DNA from: Cristatella mucedo
Lineage: Eukaryota > Bryozoa > Phylactolaemata > Cristatellidae
Reading direction: 5' to 3'
Assembly: GCA_009760855.2 (NCBI GenBank)
Contig: WPIO01000001.1
Span: 24,075,001 to 24,139,000 of the forward strand
Length of the DNA stretch: 64,000 nucleotides
The notes beneath the pieces are model-generated. The model searched no databases. It saw only the letters and a program-made list of their open reading frames with translations, and was not told where the DNA came from. A program made the position numbers and the translations under genes. Positions 36,875 to 50,229 of this stretch are shown piece by piece. Every line of letters starts with the position of its first letter. The stretch's first letter is position 1.

Positions 36875-37052
36875 GACTGCGGATCTGGAGGTGCATCTGA
36901 GTGATGGCACGGTCGTCCGTCGGATTGCCTACGGCCAATGGAATGCTGCCATGGAAACAACAGACAGCTATTCAGAGAAGGACTACGTCATTGCAGCAAA
37001 TGATCAGCAAGCACTTTTCTGTTGCTCTTACGGCTCCCGGTTAGGGAGGTAG
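36875..37052 (+). CDS. Candidate terminal exon downstream of Delta
   Basis: After a CTTTCCCTTTAG acceptor comes an open frame of 58 codons plus stop. It contains VHLSDGTVVRRIAYGQW and ENDs ALFCCSYGS with a short basic end. I do not recognise the protein. The entry phase (one base completes a codon) is the same as that required after Delta exon 10. An AATAAA lies at 37367-37372, after the (GA)n tract. It may be an alternative Delta last exon, the end of another gene, or a chance frame. Confidence 0.25.
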
Positions 37053-37126
37053 ACAGATATACATCTGAATGAAGGCATTTAAAGTAGTAGGCAGAGGGCA
37101 GCAAGGATAGCAGGGGCTGGAGGGAG

Positions 37127-37320
<194 letters not shown>

Positions 37321-37932
37321 GGGTGCAGGATCATGCCTGCAGTCATTATATGAACATATATATTAAAATAAATGATGGTACCTTTGCCAGAGGAGCCATG
37401 CCCTGCCAGTGGGGCTATCAGCAACTCCCTGTTCAGGAACAGGGAGCACACGGCTTCTGACCCGGAATGGTGTCAGAGACGCACAGCCGCCGAAATGTCG
37501 TCCTTTCCTTGCAATGCCGAGGTCAGCCAGGCAGGCTTTAATATCTGGCTACCAGCTACCCAGGGCACCGACCATCAAGGGCCTCACCACTGCCGACCGG
37601 TAGCCAGCAGTCAGGAAAGACCGGGCTATGGCCTTTTCCTTACCAATCTTTTTCCGGGCCCCCCACCACCAGGGCATCCTTGCTGCCGTCAAGTGGCACC
37701 GTTGTGTTGAATATGACCATAGCAGTGCTGTTGTCGATGGCCAGTGCCGGGTCTCAAGCCGGCGAGACCCCCGGCGAGAGGAAAGGCACGCGACCTGCCG
37801 AGGCCCAGGAGCGAGCAGTGGCCGGAAGGGTCCCGATTAGGCAACCCAAAACCAGGTTGTGGCGAGCCGTTATTGCTTGCTTGATCTTCACATGCGATCC
37901 GAGTAAAAATCCAGCTTCCTGCAATCTTCTAG

Positions 37933-38354
37933 CCCTGCAAAATGGAATTTGTTTGGAAGGATAAAGCACAGTTGGCAGCAAGGGAATTCTTCCGAGTCTC
38001 GATAAGAACAGAGAGCATTCGACGAGTCATGGAACAATTGCTTCGAGATGGCTGGCAAGCTGGCTGTCTTAGCACACGTAGGCGCCGACTGGCCACAGGT
38101 GAGCTTTGCTCACAAAGACATCTGACTCTTGTCGGTTGGGCTGCATTAAACTAGAAATCATTCTTGTAAGGGTTAAATGAACTATTCGTCAGAAGGGAGC
38201 CCTGCACCAACCCTCGTTGTTCTCCATAGACGCAGCCATGGAATGTACAGTCGTGCAGACAGCTTCCAGGCAAGTGACTGCTGGACAGCTGCACAGCAAG
38301 CCTGTCCTCGAGCCACTGGTCCTCAGCAGCCGCAGCTCTGTGGCTGAGCTATGA
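37933..38354 (+). CDS. Candidate two-exon coding segment, unknown protein
   Basis: Exon 37933-38098 follows an excellent acceptor (CCTGCAATCTTCTAG) and ends at ACAG|GTGAGC. Exon 38230-38354 follows TTGTTCTCCATAG and runs to a TGA. The phases agree (one base left, two supplied). An ATG at 37942 in good context could be the start, giving 93 residues. The first part is basic and helical-looking (REFFRVSIRTESIRRVMEQL); the second is Ser/Leu-rich. I do not recognise the family. The intron would be 131 bp, within the range of the Delta introns. RNA evidence would be needed to raise confidence. Confidence 0.35.
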
Positions 38355-38699
38355 GTAGAGCATACCTATGGCAGCATTCGTCAACAGCAGTGACTGCACT
38401 GCTATGACCGAGCGGTCCCGTTTGGTTTTCTGGCTCCCAGCTCTCCAGCTGCTCAGCTCACGGCAGCTATTGCTATATTCCTTCAGGCCGTGCTCCCAGG
38501 CAGCCATCAGTAGATGCCCCTCTGACGTCAGAGCTAGTTCAATGGACTGGACAGCAACTGGAGGCCAAGCCAATGTGAAGGGATGGCTGCTTGGCTACAA
38601 CAAACGCAGGTTTGTTTAATGCAGGCAGCAACCTAGAGCTGTTCAGAGAATGTCCGAGTTATCGCTAGAATGAACGAATATTTTCTATGCTAAAAAGCG

Positions 38700-38965
38700 C
38701 ATCTCTTTATCACAGTATTTAGTGGATCCACGTGATTCGTCCTTTGTGTGCTGATGCGTGCTGACACTGCATGCCACCGCTAAATCATTTTTGCATGTTG
38801 AACCTGCGCACGTCACCTCAAACCATGTTATACTTGTTGACATTGAGCATGCTACCACTAGCCATTGGTTTTTGCTTTCTTACAGCATATCTAAAGTGCC
38901 TAGAAAGAGATTAAGTACTCAAAGGGCACTATATAAATGTATAATACTAATTATTATTATGCTGA
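38700..38965 (+). mobile_element. LINE 3' end fragment
   Basis: It aligns by eye with 42055-42318: GTGATTCGTCCT, GCTGATGCGTGCTGACAC, CCATGTTAT, then AAAGTGCCTAGAAAGAGATT, GGCACTATATAAATGTA and a TTATTATTA end. It contains only the 3' untranslated part of a CR1/L2-like element. Confidence 0.75.
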
Positions 38966-39287
38966 ACATATGCCAGGTCATCCACACCAAACACGAGTGA
39001 ATTACTGTTATTATACTATACTTTGTAGGTCAGATTGCATTTTGCAGGTCACAGTGCTCCCACGTCTTTGTTGACAGGAGTAGCATCATTTAAACTGTGT
39101 AATCTTGTTTTGACCAAGCTTCAGATAGTTAAGCCATGCTCCACGTCTTTTATAGCAATTTATGAGTCAATGACGAACCGAGCCCGAGCAGATGCCTGTG
39201 GCCAAAATTGTGGAGCTTCTGATAGAACGAAAGTCTGCCACACCAGACTAGACAATTATTCATGCTGCACTCAGCTACTGCATGCAG

Positions 39288-39352
39288 GTCACGACGGAGG
39301 TCATGCTGGCCCTTCGAGAAGCATCCGTCAGGCGAGCTCACCTTTCGGACAG
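39288..39352 (+). CDS. Candidate short exon, unknown protein
   Basis: The acceptor GCTACTGCATGCAG precedes 21 codons plus two bases (VTTEVMLALREASVRRAHLSD) before AG|GTGCTA. Its exit phase fits the entry phase of the candidate exon at 40590. Very short, so chance is a real alternative. Confidence 0.2.
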
Positions 39353-39789
39353 GTGCTAGAACTCGCCGGCCGACCAGGCCGACCAAGCCGACCAGGCTGT
39401 AATGGTGCAGCAGACCTTGTTCCTGGCTGGAGGATGTGGCCCGGTGAATCCGACTAATCAGCCAATGAATGCATTTCGCATTTGCATTCAGTGCAGAGCA
39501 GCTTCGCGAAGGCGATAGAAAACTCCTGCGTTGGAGCAAGGGCAGCAACAGCAGTGACCTAAAAGAAGGGGTTATGTGACAGTAGCACCAGATGACCATG
39601 TTAATAGTCACTGAGGTCGGAGACACCGGTTCTATTAGCAAAACTGAGAGCTAAGACTTACTACCATAGCCAGCAAACAACATAAATACTTTTCACTTCT
39701 GGCGAATCTATCGGCTAAATATAGATATGGTAGAGAATCAACGGCTTCCAATCCAGCATTGAATAAGTTATAAGATCTTCTGCCTGGCT

Positions 39790-40530
39790 TATGGGTGAAT
39801 TCACACGCTTGCATAACCTACCTATCAAACCTGCCCGCTCCTCAGGTGTGATTTCGAACATACCCGTTCCTCAGCATCTACTCATCTCCCTGTCTTTCAC
39901 ACTCAATTGAAATACTTTGGTGATCGAGCCTTCAGCTTCATGCACCAAAGTCCGGAGTTTGCTTCCGGCTACAGTCACTACCTAAAAAACCTTGCATCAT
40001 TTAGGTCTCAGCTAAAGACGAATCTGTTTCGGTCAGTTTGCTCCAGTGAATTTGACTGTTTTCCTGTAAACAATCAGGCGCTTACAGCTGGTGAAAAACT
40101 CTGCAGCTAGGCTTGTCTGTAGTGAGCGTCGCAGTTGCCACGTCACACCACTTCTTGCCGACCTGCACTGGCTACCAGTCAAGCAGATCGACTTCAATGT
40201 TTTGCATTGCCACTGCTGCAGTATACCGCTTCTCACCGGTCTGGACTGGCTCACCGTGAAGTACCGACTTCGATGATCTGCCACTCACCTGTGAGTCCCT
40301 TTGTTCTCTCGCTCCGGCTACTCGTACCTACTTGAAATACTTCCCAGTCAGGCCTCCCCATCACACGGCACATCACGTGCAACTAAAAGCCTTTTGCTTT
40401 CTTCGCAGCCCATTAATCCGTCCTTGAGTAGTGTCCCTGTGTTCCACACGTGCGTATTGTCGTTGTGAGTGTGTTCGTGCTGAAATTGTGCATGCTACCA
40501 CTAACCGAGGGACACGCAGGGGTTTCGTAA
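39790..40530 (+). mobile_element. Scrambled LINE fragments
   Basis: Two recognisable LINE pieces occur in the wrong order. A C-terminal motif (FGDRAFSF, then SQLKTNLFRS) lies at 39907-40050. An upstream reverse-transcriptase motif (NSAARLV, then LLADLHWLPVKQ) lies at 40095-40200. A tail-like GCATGCTACCACTAACC lies near 40490. The order implies two insertions or a rearrangement. Confidence 0.65.
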
Positions 40531-40589
40531 TTGGAAATGCAGATGATTCCCTCCCTTTTTGGTAGGGGCACATGATAGCCCTCAACTAG

Positions 40590-40723
40590 ATTAAATATCA
40601 CCGGCTATCGGCTGGCTTACGATGCACCGATTCTGGTAGCCACGCCTGCAGTGGCCCCTGGCAGTGGAGACGGTCACGGCCAGCTGTGCACCTGTGGTGC
40701 CACCACATCGATTTTCAGCAGCA
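40590..40723 (+). CDS. Candidate exon, unknown protein
   Basis: A frame of 44 codons runs from a CTCAACTAG acceptor to an ideal GTAAGT donor. It reads LNITGYRLAYDAPILVATP, then a Gly/Ala-rich segment and QLCTCGATTS. The composition looks protein-like, with few low-complexity runs. I do not recognise the family. Phase is two bases in, one base out, and it joins the 39288-39352 candidate without a frame break. Confidence 0.3.
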
Positions 40724-41819
40724 GTAAGTGACTTGAGGGAATCGCATGCAGGGCAGCCGTGCAGTGGGTGGGGCTGTGACCTATCGATAAGTGCAATCTA
40801 CAGCAGCCAGTTGGGCAGTGCCTTATCGTAGCCGTGAAGACAACCTGACTTCGCTAGCTTGCCCTGAGAGGCTCAGCCGACGGACAGCTTTGGTAGCATG
40901 GCTGGGACAGCTACTGGCCAGCAGCAACCTAGCGGGCTGGCTTGGAGCCGGTGGGCACCCAGAAGCTCCAGCCAGCCGGACAAGGCTGCTCCCCTATCTC
41001 TTGACCTTTTGTTGTCCTGGACAGCTGCTCTAACAGACTTGTTTGCTGATTTGCTCATATAGCACGGCCCACCTCCAAATCCACAGACCTAAAACCACAA
41101 GCAGACCTTTGCTCAGAGAATAAAGTGGCCCTAGAGGACTAGGGATGGCCAACCCGAACCAAACCTCAGCTACTGCTGCTGCTGCAGACTGCTTCTATCT
41201 TCTGTAGTGGCTCAGTCCACCAGCCAGCCGGCTGTCTGTATCAGAGCCGGTCACGAGGGCCCCATGCACTTTGCAGCATGCGAGGCTTGATGACAGCTCG
41301 AGAGGTAGGCAGGTCAACTACGTTTTCTTTGAATTGCTTGCTAAGTGCCTCTCCTACTCCTCATCCTCCTCAGTCTTCCTCGAGGTATCGTCCTCCCCCT
41401 CATCAAGTCTTATCCTTCCTCCTCCAGATTGCGGGTGCGAACTGGATTGGTGGCAGGAAACACACTAAAACAAAGACATCGAAACAGTTTGCAATGAACT
41501 TTGAATATAGCCATGAAGTGGTCTTCGCATAGGCAAAGTACAGGCATTTTCAGCTTGCCGGCAAAGTGAGGTTTGAGTGCCAGCTGTGCAGGAGGGAGCC
41601 AGGGGCTGCCCCACATTTTCCATCCACTATCCTTGCTTGCACACATGTACGTCCCCACTGGTTCCTGCCTGATCTCAGCAAGCAAGTTCCACTTGAGCAG
41701 CACCACAATTTGTCACCAGAAATGATATGGAAAGTAGGATACTGGTACAGTACCACACCGTGCCCAAGCTGTCTCGTGATTGGACAATGCTATCAGACAT
41801 ACAATGCTATGGTCTCTTC

Positions 41820-42325
41820 ATTCTATGGCTCCAGCCTATCTTTCAGATATACTACCCCATCAGGCAAAGCATCGTACCACTGGCTTTTCGGAATCCAACA
41901 GTCTAGAAATACCTCGTACAAACCTTAAATCTTTTGGAGACCGTGCATTTAGCTCGTATGCTCCCACAGCCTGGAACTCCCTCCCGACCTGCATCAGAAC
42001 ATCCCCTGACCTGACCACATTTAAAAGAAACTTAAAAACATACCTATTTAGGACAGCATTTAGTGGGTCCTTGTGATTCGTCCTCGATGTGCTTATGCGT
42101 GCTGACACCGTTCATGCTGCCACTAACCACATTTGCATGCTGACCCAGTGCATGTAACCCCTAACCATGTTATTCATTTTGTTTGTTTTTCAAGCATGAT
42201 TTTACTTACTATTCTATTGCATATCACTTTGCAGCAAATGTAAAGCGCCTAGAAAGAGATTAAGTTCTCTGAGGGCGCTTTATCAAGTGCAATATCAAGT
42301 GCAAGTGCAATATTATTATGGAAAT

Positions 42326-42326
<1 letters not shown>
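41820..42326 (+). mobile_element. CR1/L2-like LINE, C-terminal and 3' UTR fragment
   Basis: The + strand encodes the typical end of a CR1/L2-type reverse transcriptase: APAYLSDILPHQ, then KSFGDRAFSSYAPTAWNSLP, then SPDLTTFKRNLKTYLFRTAF and a stop near 42076. The 3' UTR ends in AAAGCGCCTAGAAAGAGATT, GTTCTCTGAGGGCGCTTTAT and an AATATTATTATGG simple end. This is the best-kept 3' end in the window and is the reference for the other copies. The element is 5'-truncated, as is usual for LINEs. Confidence 0.88.
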
Positions 42327-43152
<826 letters not shown>

Positions 43153-43930
43153 ATCCACTCACACTCGGGCAATTACAAAGATGCTGCTGGATTGCCTTTC
43201 TTTTATTGGCTCGAGCATGCCATGGCTGGTCTGTGACTGGTCATAACCATGCAGCTGTTCCGACTGGGTCATGCCATTTTTCGTTTGATGATGTCCAACC
43301 GGTTGCCCCTCTGTAACTTAAAGCAGTTGTTCAAAATAGGACCCCGGTTTCGGCTTCAGCGGCTAGCAGCAGCAGCTGTAGCAAAGGCTGCCAGCAATGG
43401 ATCGACAACCACCACTAAACCACCCACGGTGGCTTGAGCGCGTGTGCACCGGCAGTGGCAGCAGCATCAGCAGCTGCCGACGAACGGAGCAGTGCTCTCG
43501 TGTCCAGGAGGCATTAGCTAATTGCTAGGGCTGCACCGGATAGCAAGCTGGTACGATTGGCTAGTAGGCCAGCAAAATTGGCACGCAAGACCCTCCAGCG
43601 GGTAGAGCTATTCTGATGCGTCTGATCGTTTGGCAGAGGGCATAAAGCAAACAAGGCGGCTTGCCTGCATGCAGCAGCAGCCGGCAGCAGGTCTCTTGCT
43701 AGGTTGCTGCTAGTGCAGTAGTAGCCACTGGAGCTGTAAGCTTGTAGGGCATTGGCAGAAGCACCTGTCGGCTGCTTATCTCTTCTTTGCTACCGGCAAA
43801 TCGAGCCATTGCATACCAATGCACATTTTGCACTGCCGGTGCCGCTCTACCAGTGCACACAGATCTGTCAGCGCAGTGGTGGGACTCGTGCTACCTCGTG
43901 CTACCCGTGCAGCTGCTGCTGCTGGTCGCC

Positions 43931-43970
<40 letters not shown>

Positions 43971-44952
43971 CAGCGGTAGCGGCAGCTGCTACTGCTGCTG
44001 CTGCCGTGGAGGTAGAGTAGCAGCAGCATTAGGCAGCAGCAGGAGGCTACAGGTAGGCAGCAGAAACAGCAGTAGCAGCTGTAGGCAGCATTAGGCAGCA
44101 GCAGCAGGCTACATACAGGTAGGCAACAGAAGCAAGTGGCTACCAGCAGCACAGGACAGAAAATGGTGGGGCAGCAGCTGAAAGTAGCAGGCACGGGCAG
44201 CAGTAGTAGGAAGTATGCACCAGAATGACAGTGGTTTGATTGGCCGGCGGCAGCAGCAGCAGCAGTAGCAGCAGTAGCAGCAGTAGCAGCAGTAGCAGCA
44301 GCAGCAGTAGCAGCAGTAGCAGCAGTAGCAGCAGCAGCTACATGCAGGCACGCTGAGACAAGGGAAAAGCAGCCGCAGAAGCATAAGACAAAAGGTGCTG
44401 GCCGGTAAGCAGAAAGGAATGGGCACAGGCAGCAACAGGCAGCAGGAGGCAGCAGCAGCAGGCAGTGGCAGCTGGTTGATAGTGGCTTGTGGCACTAGAC
44501 AGCAGGTGGTGCATTCTTTTAACCGGAGCCGCTGGAGCGGCTGGCACTGCCGGTTGGTCCACGGGCAAAGCAGCAATCAAAGATTTGCAGAGCTAGTCTG
44601 CTTTGTGGCCCTGAGGGGGGAGAAGGGCAGAGTCTAGCTGGCAGCTGATTGGCTAACTTCGAGGAACACCTGACATCGCCCAAAGAACAATAGAGCTATC
44701 GGCACTTGAGTCGACAAAGGATTCGGCAGTCCTCGAGCTCTTGTAGTGTGGCTGCCGCAGAAAAAAATTGGCAGCCCAGCCAGCCACCGGCCTGATGAAG
44801 TGAGCTGCCAGCTGTCGAAGTGTGGTCGGTCGGCTGGTGGGTGGAGCCAAGTGGGATTGCTTCTGGCCAGCCAGAGGGGGGGGGGAGGGAGGAAGCTCTT
44901 GAGTTTAAGAGCCCAGTCCCCCACCTCCCCCATCCCGACTGCCTGCGGGCAG
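43153..44952. repeat. CAG/CTG-rich region
   Basis: This stretch is saturated with GCA/CAG motifs. Purest tracts: (CAG)12 at about 43934-43969 and a CAGCAGTAG array at about 44250-44338. A weak exon-like segment at 44348-44404 (frame reads GKSSRRSIRQKVLA, donor GTAAGC) lacks a pyrimidine tract, so I do not call it separately. No other gene is seen. Confidence 0.7.
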
Positions 44953-45026
44953 AAAGAGAAGTTCTGCTCTGATCGTGAGGCAGTATTGCAAGATGTCATC
45001 CGCTCAATGTTAGTGATGATGGGCGA
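44953..45026 (+). CDS. Candidate exon, unknown protein
   Basis: A long pyrimidine-rich tract and a GCCTGCGGGCAG acceptor precede 24 codons plus two bases, ending at GGCGA|GTGAGT. The peptide reads KEKFCSDREAVLQDVIRS then MLVMMG, which looks like an amphipathic helix. Both splice sites are strong. Family unknown. Confidence 0.33.
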
Positions 45027-45280
45027 GTGAGTGGTTAAGCTGGCAACCGCCGAGCTGCCATCCGGATTCTGGAGCTGGCATCATCTTGCCAATGACAACA
45101 TACCCCCCTAATGTCTTCTGTTTTGGTCATGCCTTTCCCCCAGCAAATCATCCATCTAGCCAACCTGGCACTCTCTGTTGCCAGCTGCTCTCTAGTGCTG
45201 CACTGCCTAGCAACTGTCTGCTATCACAGTATGAGTGCTGCTCAGAATCACTATCGAGAGCTGATTGGCATGTATATGTA

Positions 45281-45560
<280 letters not shown>

Positions 45561-46248
45561 TGTTACAAGGGATAGGCGGTCTTCAGCTGGACTGTCGTCA
45601 TTTGGTAATAACTATTAAAACTAACGTGAGCCGGTGGGGGGGGGGGTTCGAAGTGAAGCGCTAGCTGGCAGTCGAGGCGCTTCGCAGTGCCGGTAGCAGG
45701 CAGACAAACTTTTTGATGCAGCACTGCTGCTTCTGCTGCTACTGCAGAGGAGCTCAAATTGTGTGAGCTGTGATGGATTGTTGCGATGTAAATACCGGAA
45801 AGAATGATCGTGCATGCGTCCGCTGGCATCACCTACGTCATCGTGGACAGGGCTCTCAGCCTTGCCTTGTCCACACGGTATCATAACCTTGGGGATGAGA
45901 ATCATAGAATCAGGCACGCGAGAGCACTCACACAAATCCCTCTTTTTCCGGCTTGTTGTTGCAGTTGCAAGATTCTCTTTCCAGTCCTTTCTATCCTCCC
46001 TTCTTCCCACTCTCATTTCCTCTCTTTGTCTCTCTTCTATCCATCCCCCTCTCTCCCTTTCCCCCCTCTCTCTCTCTCCCCCCTTCCTCTCTCCTCTCGC
46101 CCTTCCATCTCCTCCTCTTTCTCTCTCCCATTTTCCCCATCTGTCCCTCTGTTGTGGCTACTGATAGGGCCACCCGACAGTCTTGCTGATTGAATGCTCT
46201 CGGCTGGTCTGCTGACAGCCGGCCTTGTAAAAGCACCTCTATTTTGCC

Positions 46249-46641
46249 TTGTACTGCACTGGTTTTGAAGATGGACAGGAGGAGGCCAAAGATAATCCAA
46301 GTATAGCTATCAAACTGGGTGTTATCTATCTCCATGTGGGCCATGGACACACTGAAACAAAGGCCAGTGGTTACCAGCAGCTGGTTGCAGCAGAAGAACC
46401 ATGCGTTGATGCACTGTGGGGAACCCGTGGAACGGATGCTCGTGGACCAGCTGCTTGCTGGTTGTCTCTAGGAATCGTGCCGTTTACTGGCAGAATTGAG
46501 TGTGGAGACACACATAGATATGTCCAAGTGTACTCTCCTTTTCCTTTTCTTGTATTTGCTGCAACAAAAGGAGAATGCCGTGACAGCTGTGCAGGGCTTA
46601 GGCAAGCCTGTCCAGTCTGTATTCCACCTGGATCGACATGA
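46249..46641 (+). other. Unassigned 130-codon open frame
   Basis: A non-repetitive open frame ends in a Cys-rich segment (ECRDSCAGLRQACPVC). There is no ATG at its start and no clear splice donor. I do not recognise it. It could be a terminal exon or chance. Confidence 0.15.
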
Positions 46642-47489
46642 ACATTTTAATATTTAAGGAAGTGAGGCTTAATGCAGATTAAATGTGCAATGCAGGTATG
46701 TGAACAAGCCAGTGTGGTAGCAAGTTGCAGCAGCAGCATGGTAAATGTGTGCAGCAAAGCCAGCTGTATGCAATGAGAGCAGCAGCAGCTGCAGCAGAGC
46801 AGAGTTTTGAAGGAAAGGGCAGTTGTTGATAAAGTGCCATCTTTCTCTTGAGCATTACCTTTCTATCGTGTGTTACATTTCCATATACTCGGAATTGTAT
46901 CCATCAGCAAGTTTTCAAGCATGTGCCTAGCACTGCAATGGTAGAAGTTATCAGCTTTTACAGACTGAGCTAGCTTTGTTGAACGAAAATCTACTGCAAA
47001 CTGAGCGTTTCAGTCGGGTTTTAGAGTTAATCACTCCAAAGAGTCAGAGCTGTTGACTGATGAGAGCACACAATAACCTTCTCAGGAATGCTTCCTTAAG
47101 TAGAGAGCATCTGATGTTCTGCTGGAACTCTCAGCAGCGTTTGCTCTCAGCAGTGTTCACCAAGTATTTCTTGAGTGCCTATCATCTCGTATGGGCATTA
47201 TTGGCGCTACACCACAATGCTTTAGGCCCTAACTCTGTTAGAGATCATACTCTATGACATTAAGCCATCCGGGAGCCTTTGCAATTTTTGGGTTTTCCCA
47301 AAGATCTGCGCTCGACATTTCTTTTCACAATTGATGTCCTCCTCGGTGGCTATGTAATCACCAAGCTCAATCTATGCTTTCATTTTTATTGAGATGGTGC
47401 ACAGCTGGGCCTGTGTGTAGGTCCCCGTATGCCTTCCCGCGCATCAAACTCTCTCAAGTACCTAGTAGTATGAACTGCTAGCAATACGC

Positions 47490-48450
47490 ACTTGGATGAG
47501 AGCAAACTTTCTAAAATTGAACGATGTTAAACCAACTTATGATTTAGGGGCAAACTTAGTGCTCCTCAGAAATTGAAAATAACCCTCAAAATGGGCTCGG
47601 CCAGCACACCTCTTGTAGCATCTGCATGCAATCTGGGTGTCCTGCTTCAAAGTGAACTTTATCTACATAGATGACTACATGAACTTCACAGTCAATTCTG
47701 CTTAACTTTACCCAGATAACTTGTATTGCAATATATTTATTATTATTATCATTCATTATATTATTTATATTTACTTATATTGCAATAATTCGGGCATGCT
47801 TAAATAAGGGCACCACAGCCATGTTGGTTGAAGCATTTATGACATTACATCTAGACTTCTGTAACTCACTACTCACAGGCCCTCCTGCCTGTGCCGTAAG
47901 ACTCTTACAGTTTTGCAAAACTCGGCTGCCGAGTTTGTCTTTCAAGAACGTCGAAATCGCCAGATTACACCACTTCTCAACGACCTTCACATGCTGCCTA
48001 TTAAGTAGCATGTCGATTTCAAAGTTAGGTCACTCACTTTTAGGCCCTTGGATTTTCTTCACCGGCCAATCTATCGGAAATGCCTTCTCGTCTCGCCAGG
48101 CTTGCACCGTACCACCCTATTGTTCTCACTCAATCGCTTAAGTGTGCTTCTAACCAGCCTCAAATGCTTTGGAAACTAACGAATTTAGTTTGTATGCTCC
48201 AAAAGCCTTACACTCGCAACAAACCGACTTCACAATTTCATCTGACTTAACTGCATTTTAAGATATGTTAAAAAGCCACCTGTTCGTCGCAGCATTTGCT
48301 CCTTCCCGTAAAATGGTCGTTTTCCTGCCTTCGTGTGGTGATTAGTTAACATTGTATATCGATTTGCTTCCATTGCAGCACCTGTAAAGTGCCCACAAAG
48401 AGATTTAGTTTGCCGGAGGCGCTAGAAAAATGTCAAATTACTGTTATCGT
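47490..48450 (+). mobile_element. Longest LINE copy (RT to tail), degenerate
   Basis: From left to right: an RT segment homologous by eye to the reverse complement of 60960-61090 (CCAACTTATGATTTAGG, CAAAATGGGCTCGGCCAGC); then LDFCNSLLTGPPA, the CR1/L2 palm/thumb motif, at about 47845; then a thumb-like segment; then the tail TAAAGTGCCCACAAAGAGATTT and AAATTACTGTTATCG. Frames are broken by stops and indels. Confidence 0.75.
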
Positions 48451-48698
48451 TATTATTCTTGTTCACTTATCGGCTGCAGGCATACGGATGATCGATGCCG
48501 ATGCTGGACCCTTAAAAAACACACTGCAACTTTAGTAGTTTTCCTGGGCTAGCAAGATGAACAGCAGTCAGGATATGGATGGCTCGATGCACTGCTGAGA
48601 AGTAGCCCGAAGCACCCACGGGCCAGCATTGACGGTGAGACGTAGAACAGGAGCAGATGTGAGGCAGCTGTAGCGATGGCCTTTGTATTGCCTGACAG

Positions 48699-48845
48699 TT
48701 GGTCAGAGAGGAATTGCACAGCAGCAGCAGCGGTGGTAAAGACTCACGGGGATTGCAATGCTTCGTCAAAGAAGAAGCTGGACCGAGCAAAAAAGCTCGA
48801 CCGAGCAGGCGAAAGTTGGATGCCCTGATGGACATCGTCGTAATG
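48699..48845 (+). CDS. Candidate exon with a basic, nuclear-signal-like segment
   Basis: The acceptor TTTGTATTGCCTGACAG and donor ATG|GTAAGA bound exactly 49 codons, phase 0 on both sides. The peptide has a Ser run, then VKEEAGPSKKARPSRRKLDA. The KKARPSRRK cluster resembles a nuclear localisation signal. Family not recognised. No other exon adjoins it with certainty. Confidence 0.33.
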
Positions 48846-49525
48846 GTAAGAAGAGCCAGCCTAATCCCGCCAAGATGCTGATGAGTGTGCACATCGGGTT
48901 TATTTCACGTAAGCACATGCATTGAAGATACGGTCATGAATGTCCATTATCCACCTCTTCGTCTGCACTTGTCCTTCTGGGCCGGGGATCAATAACCATG
49001 CAGCCAGGCAGGCTAAGCTAGGCAGCTGTCTGCGGCTGCGGCCACTGCCTCGCATAAATCTATTTCAAAGAGAATGGGAATGGGAGGGACCGGCAGGGAG
49101 AACATTACCGACCTTCACTGATGGCCACCTGGGACACAGCTGAGCACTATTGTAATGCTGATGAGACTGTGGTGGCCACCTGGGAGGACACCTGTACAAA
49201 GAACACCCCTCAGGGAACCAAGGCCAAACATGCATGCACGAATGCATGCCCGTAGATAACCCCCTGAGCCAACATAAGGCGATGGGTAACTAAAAGGGTT
49301 TTGTCGGGAGGGGAGAAGAGGGCAATGTCCTTCAACAGAACGACTAAAAGTCGGCTCCATCAGGCATCGAGATGGAGACAGACTGCACAAAAGAGCCAGT
49401 GGTTTAATAAACTCCCCTGCCGTTAGTAGTGGCAATCTGGCTAGTGGCTTCACAGTTCTTAGATCTGAACCAGCCAAGGTATCTCTGTAAAGCACAAACA
49501 TTGATAGTCTGTTTGCCTTTATTCA

Positions 49526-49527
<2 letters not shown>

Positions 49528-49595
<68 letters not shown>

Positions 49596-49612
49596 CCTCT
49601 CTCTCTCTCTCT

Positions 49613-49646
<34 letters not shown>
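49528..49646 (+). repeat. (CT)n microsatellite
   Basis: About 118 bp of CT with two CCCTCCCT interruptions. Confidence 0.95.
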
Positions 49647-49649
<3 letters not shown>

Positions 49650-50229
49650 CCCCTCTCCCTCTTTTAAGCTGTCTCTCTCTCTTTGCCTCTTTCTCGGGAT
49701 GTCTATCTGTGTCCCTCTGTCGTCCAGTTTCCCCAACTCCCTCTCTCTACCTTTCTCTTTCGCTGGCCTATCTGCTGTCGTTTTAGCAACATTGACTGCA
49801 CGCTCTGCGCCGATGCATGAGAGTAGTGCTCTCATACGAGAAGTACTTGAGCCTTGCAGGTGCTTTGGCTAGTGCAGGACAATATACCAAGTTTTTACAA
49901 TGCATCTTTAAAAGCCCATGATGCTGAGAATTCTCGGAAGCAGAGGAGTGAATAGCTCAAATGTTTCACACAGAGTGTGGGACGGTATCACTAATCTGTC
50001 GGCGTTGAAAACATCTGTTCTCATAGGTTGCGTTAAGATTGGCTTATATGAAGTGGAATAATGTAGACTGGTAAAGTTTGATATTTGGAAGCTGCTCACG
50101 AGTTGAGCCACGAGGAAATAGTTACAAATAAGTAAACATGTACATGTCTGAGCTTCACTGGTTATTCTCTATCAAACAATGAATCAGTAAAAGATCCGTC
50201 GTGTCTGGCAACACAGGGTTGCATCACTC

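Noticed and set aside
37628-37780. - strand exon-like frame with a TG|GTAAGG donor (reads NSTAMVIFNTTVPL)
   Set aside because: The codon pattern is attractive, but an in-frame stop lies just upstream and no acceptor with a pyrimidine tract separates them.
43153-44340. Regularly spaced CAG-rich units as a CRISPR-like array
   Set aside because: Spacers are not unique and units are simple trinucleotides; this is an animal genome.
45953-46190. Acceptor-like TTGTTGTTGCAG followed by a Ser/Pro/Leu frame
   Set aside because: The frame is a CT-rich low-complexity tract with no donor.
49012-49143. Possible alternative last exon after 48699-48845
   Set aside because: The frame is open and phase-compatible, but the acceptor GCCAGGCAG lacks a pyrimidine tract and the peptide is not distinctive.
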